NCBI GenBank assembly: GCA_023300545.1
Contig: JALZVT010000079.1
Location: 1-64,000, forward strand
Origin: Pseudomonadales bacterium
Lineage (GTDB): Bacteria > Pseudomonadota > Gammaproteobacteria > Pseudomonadales > Azotimanducaceae
DNA: 64,000 bases
Direction: 5' to 3'
Part shown: positions 43,015 to 51,072 of the stretch, piece after piece
How the letters are laid out: each line of letters starts with the position of its first letter
Numbering within the stretch: the stretch's first letter is position 1
Program-made: the position numbers and the translations under genes
The notes under the pieces: generated by a model
What the model was told of the DNA's origin: nothing
The model's input: the letters and a program-made list of their open reading frames with translations, nothing else
Databases searched by the model: none

Positions 43015-43953
43015 ATGCACATTCAAGCGCTACTCGCCCTGCTAACTGAAAAGAAGACGGACGAGCACATCGTCGAGACGCAGACCTTCATCGAATATCT
43101 GCGTTCCAGCGCCATCACGGCTTTGGATGATCCGTTCGAGCGTTTGGTACGCGCATCTGTTCGTGCGGGGAGCCAGTCCAACGCGGGTATAGCGGGCCAT
43201 CAGTCCGCGGTGAGGCGCCTGTTTCCGCGTATAGCTGCAGATGCCATCACGTCTTTCTGTGTGAGCGAGAAACGGGGGCCGCATCCGCGCTACATAGAGA
43301 CTCAGCTGGAATCGCTTAATGGCCAATGGCAAATCAACGGCGAAAAAATGTGGGGCACAATGGCGCCGCCGGCTACCGTGATTTTTGTGGCTGCAAGTAC
43401 TGGCGTTGTTGATGGTCAGAATAAGCTCAAGATGGTGGGTATTGACGGTGCTGCAGCGGGTATGACGCAGTTGCCACTGCCGCCCGAGCGCCAGGCGGGC
43501 GACGTGCCGATTTGTGATCTGCGCTTTGAGGCAACGCCAGTGCTGGAGGAGCACATTTATGACGAAGATGCCTATGAAACCTACATTAAGCCGTTTCGCC
43601 TTGTGGAGGACGTGTTTAGCACAGTTGCGACTCAGATTGCTTTGCTAAGTCTGGGCCCTGAGGCCGGCCTCACGCATGAGCAGCGTGAAGATCTGCTGGG
43701 CTTGATCGTTCAAGGGCATGCAGTAGCAGAGTCGACTATGTCGGCCCCGAGCGATGTTCTGTTGCTGACGAGTTATCTGCGTTCTTCACAGATATTCTGG
43801 TCGACGCTAGAGGCTGGGTTTGCAGCCGCTACGGATGACGTTAGGGGGCGCTGGAATGTGGGCCGGCCAATCCTGACGGTGGCGGCCCGCGCGCGAGAAC
43901 AGCGTCGCCACAACGCATGGCTTGCGTTGGGCGATGAGCTGGCAGCTAGCTAG
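43015..43953 (+). CDS. Short acyl-CoA dehydrogenase-like protein
   Basis: 312 residues. It has the acyl-CoA dehydrogenase middle beta-domain (ITSFCVSEKRGPHP, LNGQWQINGEKMWGTMAP, KMVGIDGAAAGMTQL) with short, divergent N- and C-terminal helical parts. The family is usually about 380 residues, and I cannot find the usual catalytic Glu or the FAD-binding RxFGG helix. It may be an inactive or unusual member, perhaps a partner of another dehydrogenase. It follows the CoA-transferase gene by 14 bases and overlaps the TonB receptor gene end by four. Confidence 0.65.
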   Translation: MHIQALLALLTEKKTDEHIVETQTFIEYLRSSAITALDDPFERLVRASVRAGSQSNAGIAGHQSAVRRLFPRIAADAITSFCVSEKRGPHPRYIETQLESLNGQWQINGEKMWGTMAPPATVIFVAASTGVVDGQNKLKMVGIDGAAAGMTQLPLPPERQAGDVPICDLRFEATPVLEEHIYDEDAYETYIKPFRLVEDVFSTVATQIALLSLGPEAGLTHEQREDLLGLIVQGHAVAESTMSAPSDVLLLTSYLRSSQIFWSTLEAGFAAATDDVRGRWNVGRPILTVAARAREQRRHNAWLALGDELAAS

Positions 43954-46538
43954 AAGTTGTAGGAAAGCTCAACACCTGCTCGACGACGTGTTCCAGGTGT
44001 GTTGAACGCGCCGCCAAATTCTGGAGCGGGAATGACTTCTTCCAAATAACTTTCATTGGTCAGATTATTCACAAAGCCGATAACGGACCAGTTTTCGCCC
44101 CGTAAACCTACGCGGGCATCAACGGTTTCGAACGAGTCACGTTGGGTGTTGGCGTAATCTGCAAACCCGAGGCCGCCACTGCCTGCACCAAACACCGAGA
44201 TCTCGAATAATGGTGAGAATATTGTGGGCCGCTCACCACCCTGTACGGTGTGGAATGAGGTGTCGCCGGTAGACTGGGCGTCAACTCTGGCAAACAGATT
44301 GATGCCATCGGTGATCGGTAGATCCAGCGTGATGCCAATGTTGGCGGTGTAGTCAGGGGTGTAAGGGGCATCGTTGCCAACGGTATCAGGACGGGAGCTG
44401 TTCTTTTCGATTTCGGTTTCGATAAGGTTGTAGCCGCCGTAGATACTGAGATAGTCGGTCAGTTTCGCTTCTGCTGCTATTTCAAAGCCGTAAATTTCAA
44501 CATCATCTATGTTGGATACCACGCGCAGTAGTCCAAAAGAGCCAACGAAGAACTCAAAGAACTGACTGTCCTGAACGTCAACGCGGTAAGCTGCGCCCTC
44601 TACTTTTACGCGTCCGCCTAACAGCTTTGCCTTGAAGCCCACCTCAAATGCGTCTGAGGTCTCTTTCTCAAAGGAGTCTTGAATGATGGGTAGTGTGCTG
44701 CCTAACTGGTCTGCAAAGCCGCCGGAGTTGATGAAGCCGTTGATGAAGATGTCGACGCTTGCTGCGCTGCCTTGGTTATTGAAGCCGCCAGCTTTGAAGC
44801 CTCGTCCCCAGTTGCCGTACACGCTCAGGTTTTCGCTGGCGTCCCAACGCAGGGATATTTTGGGCTGTACTTCTCTGAACGTTGCGCTTTGATCCGGGAT
44901 GGTTCCGGTGGGGTTTATCAGGTTGCTGAGTCCGGGGTTCAATGGGTCGTTGAAGAAGCCGTCGAAGTTCAGATCAATCACGTTGGATGTGAGATCGGTG
45001 GGCACGAGGTTAGAGACGTCGCGTTCTTCTCGGTCGTAGCGCAGCGCTATGTCCAGCTCTAGGGTGTCGGTTAGGTCGTATTGAATTTGGCCAAAGATCG
45101 CAAACACCTGGCTATCAAAGTCATCGAATGCCAATGCTTCTGTGCGGTTTGGTCCGTCGACTTGCAGCAATCCACGAATGGGCGCTTCGCCACTGTCTCT
45201 GTTCAGTGACACGCCGACTTGGCGATCAATGTCCAGGAAGTAGATGCCGCCATTCCAGCGTAACGCTTGATCTTCGGGAGAGGCTACTCGCAATTCGAAA
45301 CTCAGGTCTTTCTGATCTCGCAGTTGTTCTTGTATGCCATCACAGGTTGTTGGGGTGTAGGGGCCAAAGAAGGAACCCGAAAAATCGGGAGTAAACAGGA
45401 TGCCAACGGGTGTGGTGCCCAAAATCTGGGGCGCGGGCAGGGTGACACCGGCGGCGTTTAGGTTGGTTGTAGACGCCTGGCAGGCCGAATCGTTGTTGAA
45501 GAAACCGAACGCTGCCGAGGTGCCGTCGGCAATGAAGTTGTTTTCGATGTCGCTGTACAGTGCCCAGCCGGTGACTGTGCCCCACTCTGCGAGATAATCG
45601 AACTTGGTAGAAAGCTCGAAAGCTTCCTGATCATTGTCGGAGATGATGTTCGGTTGAAAGACAAAGTCGTGGTCGTTGACGTCCTCGTTGGCAAGGGGGG
45701 CCGCGGCGGCGGCTGCAAAATTGGGTAAGTGGAAGGTCGCATTAAAGGCGAGTGCTGAGGCATCAACTTCCGCGTAGCGGGTTTTGACATCGATCGACAG
45801 GTTGTCCGTTGGCTCCCAGATCAGCCTGCCAGTCAGTGCATAGTCTTCGAAGCTGTCGACGACAGAGTCGTTGTCTTGGAATGAGTTGTTGTAAAAGCCA
45901 TCAGACTCTCGCCGGCTAGCTGACACGTGAAACAGCAACTCATCATCAATGATGGCACCGCCGATAGAGCCTTGTAGCAAGGAGGTATCGTCTTCTGCAA
46001 AGCTTGCTTTGACCTGCCCTGCAATTTCGTTTTCAGGTCTTTTGGTGGTGACAATAATGGCGCCTGCGGCCGCGTTGCGCCCGTAGATCGCTCCCTGGGG
46101 GCCTTTGAACACTTCGATTTGTTGCAGGTTGGGGTATTCCCGGTTGAAAGCGGCACTGTTGGTGAACAACACGCCGTCGACGATGTAGGCAAAACTGCTC
46201 TCAGCGTCACGAGTGCCGTTGATGCCACGAATATTCACTTGGGTATCGCCAATTTCGGCACTGTCTACCAGAGTGACGCCGGGCGTCAGGTTGATGAAGT
46301 CGGCGACGCGCTCGATGCCAGCGTCTTCGATGGTGGCTGCAGATATGGCCGTGACGCTGCCCGGGACATCTTGCAAGCTCTCGGAGCGGCGGCGAGCGGT
46401 GACCACTATTTCTTCAACCACCAGCCCCTCATCCTCGGCGACTGCGGATGCTGGAATCAGTGTCAGCGATGTGCCTAATATTGAGTAGCAAAGGCTTGCA
46501 GCCGATAGTTTGGCCGTTGTGCTCGCGTACTTCCTCAT
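43950..46538 (-). CDS. TonB-dependent outer-membrane receptor
   Basis: 862 residues: a signal peptide (about 1-35, ending AVAE), a TonB-box-like EEIVVTARRRSESLQDVP, a plug domain (VNIRGINGTRDAES, QIEVFKGPQGAIYGRNAAAG), and a 22-strand barrel ending in GVELSYNF. It imports a large or scarce ligand using the proton-motive force. The neighbours (isochorismatase-type hydrolase, GntR regulator, CoA-transferases) make an organic compound more likely than iron, but this is inferred. A TATAC-type palindrome lies 68 bases upstream. Confidence 0.92.
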   Translation of the reverse strand: MRKYASTTAKLSAASLCYSILGTSLTLIPASAVAEDEGLVVEEIVVTARRRSESLQDVPGSVTAISAATIEDAGIERVADFINLTPGVTLVDSAEIGDTQVNIRGINGTRDAESSFAYIVDGVLFTNSAAFNREYPNLQQIEVFKGPQGAIYGRNAAAGAIIVTTKRPENEIAGQVKASFAEDDTSLLQGSIGGAIIDDELLFHVSASRRESDGFYNNSFQDNDSVVDSFEDYALTGRLIWEPTDNLSIDVKTRYAEVDASALAFNATFHLPNFAAAAAAPLANEDVNDHDFVFQPNIISDNDQEAFELSTKFDYLAEWGTVTGWALYSDIENNFIADGTSAAFGFFNNDSACQASTTNLNAAGVTLPAPQILGTTPVGILFTPDFSGSFFGPYTPTTCDGIQEQLRDQKDLSFELRVASPEDQALRWNGGIYFLDIDRQVGVSLNRDSGEAPIRGLLQVDGPNRTEALAFDDFDSQVFAIFGQIQYDLTDTLELDIALRYDREERDVSNLVPTDLTSNVIDLNFDGFFNDPLNPGLSNLINPTGTIPDQSATFREVQPKISLRWDASENLSVYGNWGRGFKAGGFNNQGSAASVDIFINGFINSGGFADQLGSTLPIIQDSFEKETSDAFEVGFKAKLLGGRVKVEGAAYRVDVQDSQFFEFFVGSFGLLRVVSNIDDVEIYGFEIAAEAKLTDYLSIYGGYNLIETEIEKNSSRPDTVGNDAPYTPDYTANIGITLDLPITDGINLFARVDAQSTGDTSFHTVQGGERPTIFSPLFEISVFGAGSGGLGFADYANTQRDSFETVDARVGLRGENWSVIGFVNNLTNESYLEEVIPAPEFGGAFNTPGTRRRAGVELSYNF

Positions 46539-46606
46539 AACTCATATCCCTTAAGTAGTGACCGGCGGGTGCCGTGGCTCGCGGGAGTGTAGCCAACGAG
46601 TTCGAC

Positions 46607-46618
46607 ATTGTATACATT
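46607..46618. promoter_or_regulatory. Putative GntR operator (TonB receptor / hydrolase divergent region)
   Basis: ATTGTATACATT, a near-palindrome of the T-G-T-n-n-A-C-A type used by FadR/FCD-class GntR regulators. It lies between the divergent TonB receptor and the isochorismatase-type gene and is almost identical to the site at 48028. Confidence 0.6.
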
Positions 46619-46704
46619 CTGTCGCGGATGGCTTTCTATGCCATTGTTGCGCGATGCTTGGTCGCTGAAACCGACAAAATACCTAACGGAGTGCTCCGCC
46701 AGCC

Positions 46705-47328
46705 ATGAGAGATTCACGAGTAGCCCTAACTAAAACGCAGTTGTCACTGGGGCAGAAGCCGGCGCTAGTGGTGGTGGATGCCTGCGTTGCGTTTACCGAT
46801 CCTGACTGCCCGCTGGGCGCTGATGTCGCTGCAGAGCTTGAAGTAATCAAGGGGCTGATTAAACTCGCGCGCGTGCACGGTTGGCCCGTACATTTTTCCA
46901 CGGTGGCCTATTCAAACCCGCAGCAAGCGGTGGTGTTTCGAGAGAAAGTACCCGCGTTAAACTTGTTGGTGGAAGGTAGCGCATTGGTTGCGATTCACCC
47001 AGATCTGCAGCGCACAGCTGCAGATGAGTTATTGGTTAAAACCCACGCGTCTTGCTTTCACGGTACGACCTTTGATCACACGCTGCGCAACCAAGGCGTC
47101 GATTCGCTGGTTGTCTGTGGCTTTACAACCAGCGGTTGTGTTCGCGCGACTGCAGTTGATGGGTTGCAGTATGACTATCCAACCGTAGTCGTATCTGATG
47201 CGTCTGCGGATCGCGATGCGCAGGCACATAAGTCCAGCCTCTACGATCTGCAAGCCAAGTACACTGAGGTCTGGAGCTCTAGCCAATTGAAAGAAATGGT
47301 TAAGACTAAGCAAAACGCTAGTGGCTAG
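46705..47328 (+). CDS. Isochorismatase-family cysteine hydrolase
   Basis: 207 residues. Catalytic triad residues: Asp in ALVVVDACVAFTDP, Lys in VKTHASCFHGT, and Cys in FTTSGCVRATAVDG. This combination matches N-carbamoylsarcosine amidase/nicotinamidase-type amidohydrolases. It would hydrolyse an amide or carbamoyl bond in the cytoplasm. Its last bases overlap the GTG of the GntR gene. With the TonB receptor and two CoA-transferases it suggests uptake and breakdown of an amide-containing organic compound. Confidence 0.87.
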   Translation: MRDSRVALTKTQLSLGQKPALVVVDACVAFTDPDCPLGADVAAELEVIKGLIKLARVHGWPVHFSTVAYSNPQQAVVFREKVPALNLLVEGSALVAIHPDLQRTAADELLVKTHASCFHGTTFDHTLRNQGVDSLVVCGFTTSGCVRATAVDGLQYDYPTVVVSDASADRDAQAHKSSLYDLQAKYTEVWSSSQLKEMVKTKQNASG

Positions 47329-47974
47329 CGCTGCACAACAGGCCTATTCGAAGATTCGCCAAGGCATTCTCGAGGGCGATTTTGATCAGGGCGCGCGGCT
47401 GCGTGAGTCTGAGTTGGTTGATTACTGTGGCGTCAGTCGAACGCCGATACGGGCGGCTTTGCAGCGTTTGATTGCAGAAGATCTAGTGGTGGCGGTCCCT
47501 AATCAGGGCGTTCGTGTCAGAACCTGGTCGGAGCATGAAATCGAAGAGCTGTACGCTCTGCGCAGTATGCTAGAGGGTTATGCGGCGTCGTGTTCGGCCA
47601 GCAACATAACTCCCGTTGAGTTGGCCGAGCTTTCTGCGCTGGTCGAAGAGACAGATGTGCTGCTCAACAAAAGTAAGATCTCAGCAGATGAACAATCCCG
47701 CGAATTTTTACGCCTTAACGCCAAGATTCACAAACTGATCTGGCTCAGTAGCCGAAGTGAACGGCTGATTGGCATACTGTCTTTGTTAGTTGACCAGTCG
47801 CTACAGATGCGCACAGCGCGCATCTACTCCTCGAGTGGTCAGCTACGCTCGCACCATCACCATCAGGATCTATTGGCGGCGCTTACGGCGGGTGATGGGG
47901 CTTGGGCTGAGCGTACGATGTTCAGTCACATCAGGGCTGCCAGGCACGCGCTATCTGCCGATTCAGCAGACTGA
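47321..47974 (+). CDS. GntR-family (FadR/FCD) transcriptional regulator
   Basis: 217 residues from a GTG overlapping the upstream stop. Winged helix (RQGILEGDFDQGARLRESEL, GVSRTPIRAALQRL) and an all-helical FCD domain with metal-site His/Asp (AKIHKLIWLSS, LRSHHHHQDLLAAL). The HHHHQ run at the C-terminal metal site is unusual. It probably binds the TTGTATACAA-type palindromes at 46607 and 48028 and so controls the receptor, the hydrolase, itself and the following CoA-transferase. Confidence 0.9.
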   Translation: MASAAQQAYSKIRQGILEGDFDQGARLRESELVDYCGVSRTPIRAALQRLIAEDLVVAVPNQGVRVRTWSEHEIEELYALRSMLEGYAASCSASNITPVELAELSALVEETDVLLNKSKISADEQSREFLRLNAKIHKLIWLSSRSERLIGILSLLVDQSLQMRTARIYSSSGQLRSHHHHQDLLAALTAGDGAWAERTMFSHIRAARHALSADSAD

Positions 47975-48027
47975 TTGCGAGTGGCATTGTCGGCTCGGGA
48001 TGGGCTGCGCCTACTCTTTTTTGGTAA

Positions 48028-48039
48028 ATTGTATACAAT
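48028..48039. promoter_or_regulatory. Putative GntR operator before CoA-transferase
   Basis: ATTGTATACAAT, a perfect 12-base palindrome, 36 bases before the CoA-transferase ATG and 54 after the GntR stop. It has the same core as the site at 46607. Confidence 0.65.
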
Positions 48040-48074
48040 GCGCGCCACCCCACCGCTAGAAAGGCGTCAGCGAT

Positions 48075-49325
48075 ATGGCTACAACATCGGCAGAGACGGC
48101 AGAAGCCAACCCCCCCTTAAAAGGCATTCGTCTGCTGGATCTGACCCACATGCTGTCGGGGCCCTACGCGGGAATGATTTTGGCCGACCTGGGCTGCGAG
48201 ACCGTAAAGGTAGAGCCGCCGGGTAAAGGCGAGGGCACACGCCGGCTGCTTGAGAACGACCCAGAGAATTCAATAAACGGCATGGGCGCGTACTACTTCA
48301 CGCTGAACCGCAACAAGCGCAGTGTGGCTATCGATCTAAAGTCAGACGCAGGGCGGGCGTATTTTTACTCGCTGGCCGAGCACGCAGACGTTGTGCTCGA
48401 CAACTTTTCTGCCGGGGTCACCAAGCGTTTGAAGATTGACCACGAGCGTTTGGCGGCCATTAATCCCAGAATAGTGACCTGCACGGTTTCTGGGTTTGGT
48501 GAAGATGGCCCCAATTTCCAACGCCCGGCGTTTGATCAGATCGTGCAGGGCTTGGGTGGTGGTATGTCGATTACCGGTGCAGCCGAAGGTGATGCCATTC
48601 GCGCGGGTATTCCCATTGGCGATCTGGGTGGCGGCATGTTCGCCGTAATGGGTATTCAATCTGCGTTGCTTGCTCGTGAGCGCACAGGGGTTGGCCAGCA
48701 CGTCGATATTTCAATGCTGGATGTGCAGATCAGTCTGCTCAACTACATGGCCACGATGTACAGCCTGTCGGGAAAAATTCCAACCGCGATAGGCAACAGC
48801 CATTTTGTGCATACGCCCTACAACACCTTCGCCACCGCAGACGACACCATTATCATTGCTGTCATTGGTGATACCTTTTGGCCGCCTCTGTGCGAACTGT
48901 TGAATATTGAGGCACTGAATACGCCTGACTACGCCACTGCGGAGCAACGTTTACTCGCAAAGTCGACAATCGAAGGGCTTATTGAAGCGAAGTTACGCAC
49001 GGCTAGCGCCAATCTCTGGCTAGAGAAGCTGGAAGCGGCCCGAATTCCCTGTGCTCGAGTGAACAACATGGCGCAGGCTCTAGATGATGAGCAGGTTCGG
49101 CATAGAAACATGGTTATCGACCTGCCTCATCCTCTAGGCGGTAGTGCGGAAGTGCCGGGTAATCCAATCAAACTATCTGCAAACCCAGCAGAAACCTTTA
49201 CCCCACCCCCGTTGCTCGGTGCCGACACCATCGATGTGTTGTCTTCTTGGGCTGGTATGTCGAAAGAAGAGATTCAGGCGGGCATCGACCAAGGCGTGCT
49301 TGGTGTTTTGCCTAAATCACCCTAG
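48075..49325 (+). CDS. CaiB/BaiF-family CoA-transferase
   Basis: 416 residues: IRLLDLTHMLSGPYAGMIL, CETVKVEPPGKGEGTR, NRNKRSVAIDLKSD, and the catalytic Asp in HVDISMLDVQISLL. It is a second class III CoA-transferase in the window, only distantly like that at 41789. It is under the palindrome at 48028 and follows the GntR regulator, so it is likely the pathway's acid-activating enzyme. Donor and acceptor are unknown. Confidence 0.9.
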   Translation: MATTSAETAEANPPLKGIRLLDLTHMLSGPYAGMILADLGCETVKVEPPGKGEGTRRLLENDPENSINGMGAYYFTLNRNKRSVAIDLKSDAGRAYFYSLAEHADVVLDNFSAGVTKRLKIDHERLAAINPRIVTCTVSGFGEDGPNFQRPAFDQIVQGLGGGMSITGAAEGDAIRAGIPIGDLGGGMFAVMGIQSALLARERTGVGQHVDISMLDVQISLLNYMATMYSLSGKIPTAIGNSHFVHTPYNTFATADDTIIIAVIGDTFWPPLCELLNIEALNTPDYATAEQRLLAKSTIEGLIEAKLRTASANLWLEKLEAARIPCARVNNMAQALDDEQVRHRNMVIDLPHPLGGSAEVPGNPIKLSANPAETFTPPPLLGADTIDVLSSWAGMSKEEIQAGIDQGVLGVLPKSP

Positions 49326-49442
49326 GTCTGCTGGTATCTGCGATGAGCTAATTGCTAGCATGTGCTGACTTTTGCCCCATTTAGAAAGAACTTTGCTAGT
49401 GTCGCGGTGAAGTATTTCTAAGCAACACAGGCAGAGCCATTT

Positions 49443-49763
49443 ATGCTGATTAGCAATATCGAACTGATACCAGGTCGCAAAATTCTACGGCATCTCGGCA
49501 TGGTTCAGGGCAACACTGTGCGAGCCAAACACGTGGGTCGTGACATTCTTGCCGGTTTTAAGAATATCTTCGGCGGCGAACTTACCGCCTATACAGAACT
49601 GCTCACTGAGGCGCGCGAAGAGGCCGTCGAACGCATGGTCGCCCAGGCGGAGCATCTGGGTGCCAATGCAGTGGTTAACGTACGCTTCTCAACCTCTTCA
49701 GTTACGGCCGGTGCAGCGGAGCTGTTTGCCTATGGAACTGCTGTGGTGCTAGAGGACGGGTAA
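49443..49763 (+). CDS. YbjQ family protein (DUF74)
   Basis: 106 residues, full length for the family. Motifs ISNIELIPGRKI, GMVQGNTVRAKHVGRDI, LTAYTELLTEAREEAVERM and GANAVVNVRFST. YbjQ forms pentamers of uncertain function, once called heavy-metal-binding. It is six bases before a second, membrane-linked copy. Confidence 0.85.
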   Translation: MLISNIELIPGRKILRHLGMVQGNTVRAKHVGRDILAGFKNIFGGELTAYTELLTEAREEAVERMVAQAEHLGANAVVNVRFSTSSVTAGAAELFAYGTAVVLEDG

Positions 49764-49768
49764 CGACT

Positions 49769-50209
49769 ATGGTTGAACTCATCATCATTGCCACTCTTAC
49801 GGCGCTGGGTTATGTGTTTGGTCGCGCGGCCGAACGCAAACACTTTGCCTCTATTCTTCGTCGTGAAGAACAACTCAAAGAAATTCTGGTTTTCAACGAG
49901 CGCCAGCTGCCGCCAGGAGACTGGCAACAAGGCCCACTCGTCAATGGCAACGTGGTGATTTCGCTAGACTATTTCAAGCGTTTGGTTTCTACCCTGAAAT
50001 CGCTGGTTGGCGGCCGACTCACAGCTTATGAGTCGTTGCTAGAGCGCGCCCGCCGTGAAGCATTGCTGCGCATGAAAGAGCAAGCCCAGGCCCAAGGTGC
50101 ACAGATGGTGATCAATGTACGGCTTGAAACCGCCAGTATCTCTAAAGGTAAAGGCGATCAAGTGGGCAGTGTCGAAGTTTATGCCTATGGCACTGCGCTG
50201 ATTAGCTAA
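49769..50209 (+). CDS. Membrane-anchored YbjQ-like protein
   Basis: 146 residues. A hydrophobic N-terminal helix (about 2-18, LIIIATLTALGYVFG) precedes a YbjQ domain (YFKRLVSTLKSLVGGRLTAY, GAQMVINVRLETASI). It is a diverged duplicate of its upstream neighbour, with about 45 extra N-terminal residues. Followed by the M48 protease gene after 14 bases, so YbjQ pair and protease form one operon. Confidence 0.8.
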   Translation: MVELIIIATLTALGYVFGRAAERKHFASILRREEQLKEILVFNERQLPPGDWQQGPLVNGNVVISLDYFKRLVSTLKSLVGGRLTAYESLLERARREALLRMKEQAQAQGAQMVINVRLETASISKGKGDQVGSVEVYAYGTALIS

Positions 50210-50223
50210 AATGGCTCAATGCA

Positions 50224-51066
50224 GTGACTTATGAAAACCCCAAGCAAGCTGAAGGCATTAACGTTAGCGATGAGAGCCCGCTAAAAGAACTGTTTGTATT
50301 ACTGGCCGCCGTTACTCTCATCAGTTTTATTGGTGTGATGCTGCTGGCTTGGTTTGCCCAACGGTTAGCCGGCTACATTCCATTTGAAGCCGAGCAAAGA
50401 ATTGTTCAGGTGTTGCCTGCCGATTGGCAGGTGGGCGAGCCCGGCGAGCAAGACGCTAGCGACCGCGAAGTCGACCTGCGCGCACTTGGGCAACGGCTCA
50501 GCGCCGCAATGGGTGTGTCGGAGCCAATGACCCTCACTATTCGCTATAGCAACACGCCTACGGTCAACGCGTTTGCGACCCTCGGTGGTCAGATTGTTAT
50601 TCATGCCGGGCTTGCCAACAAACTGACCACCGAAAACGCAGTGGCGATGGTGCTGGCCCACGAAATTGCGCATGTGAAGCTGCGGCATCCCATTGTTGCC
50701 ATGAGTCGCGGGGTGACAGTATCGCTCGCCCTGGGAACCATTTTTGGGCTCACTGACAACGACGCGGCGGCGGAGCTGGTGCAATGGCTGGGTGTGACTA
50801 CAACGCTGTCATTTAGCCGCGCGCAAGAATACGCGGCGGATGCGCTGGCGGCACAGGCGCTCATCGATGTTTATGGTCATTTGGAGGGCGCTGATGAGCT
50901 GTACAGAGTTCTTGAGCTAGAGAGCGTTGACTCTAAGCGTGGCGTGTTAGCCGGTTCGCCAGAATTTTTGAATACGCACCCCGATCTGGTACAGCGCATA
51001 CAAAGACTGGATGAGATACGGCAGGAGCTTGGGGTAACAGGAAATGTTACCCCGCTTAGCTGGTAG
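50224..51066 (+). CDS. M48-family membrane metallopeptidase
   Basis: 280 residues from a GTG. One N-terminal membrane helix (about 21-41), then the zinc motif LAHEIAHVKLRHP (HExxH, residues about 144-148) and the third ligand Glu in SRAQEYAADALAAQ. Related to HtpX/BepA/LoiP-type proteases that clear damaged envelope proteins. The mature domain is probably periplasmic. It ends six bases before the convergent monooxygenase gene. Confidence 0.85.
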   Translation: MTYENPKQAEGINVSDESPLKELFVLLAAVTLISFIGVMLLAWFAQRLAGYIPFEAEQRIVQVLPADWQVGEPGEQDASDREVDLRALGQRLSAAMGVSEPMTLTIRYSNTPTVNAFATLGGQIVIHAGLANKLTTENAVAMVLAHEIAHVKLRHPIVAMSRGVTVSLALGTIFGLTDNDAAAELVQWLGVTTTLSFSRAQEYAADALAAQALIDVYGHLEGADELYRVLELESVDSKRGVLAGSPEFLNTHPDLVQRIQRLDEIRQELGVTGNVTPLSW

Positions 51067-51072
51067 TGATTC

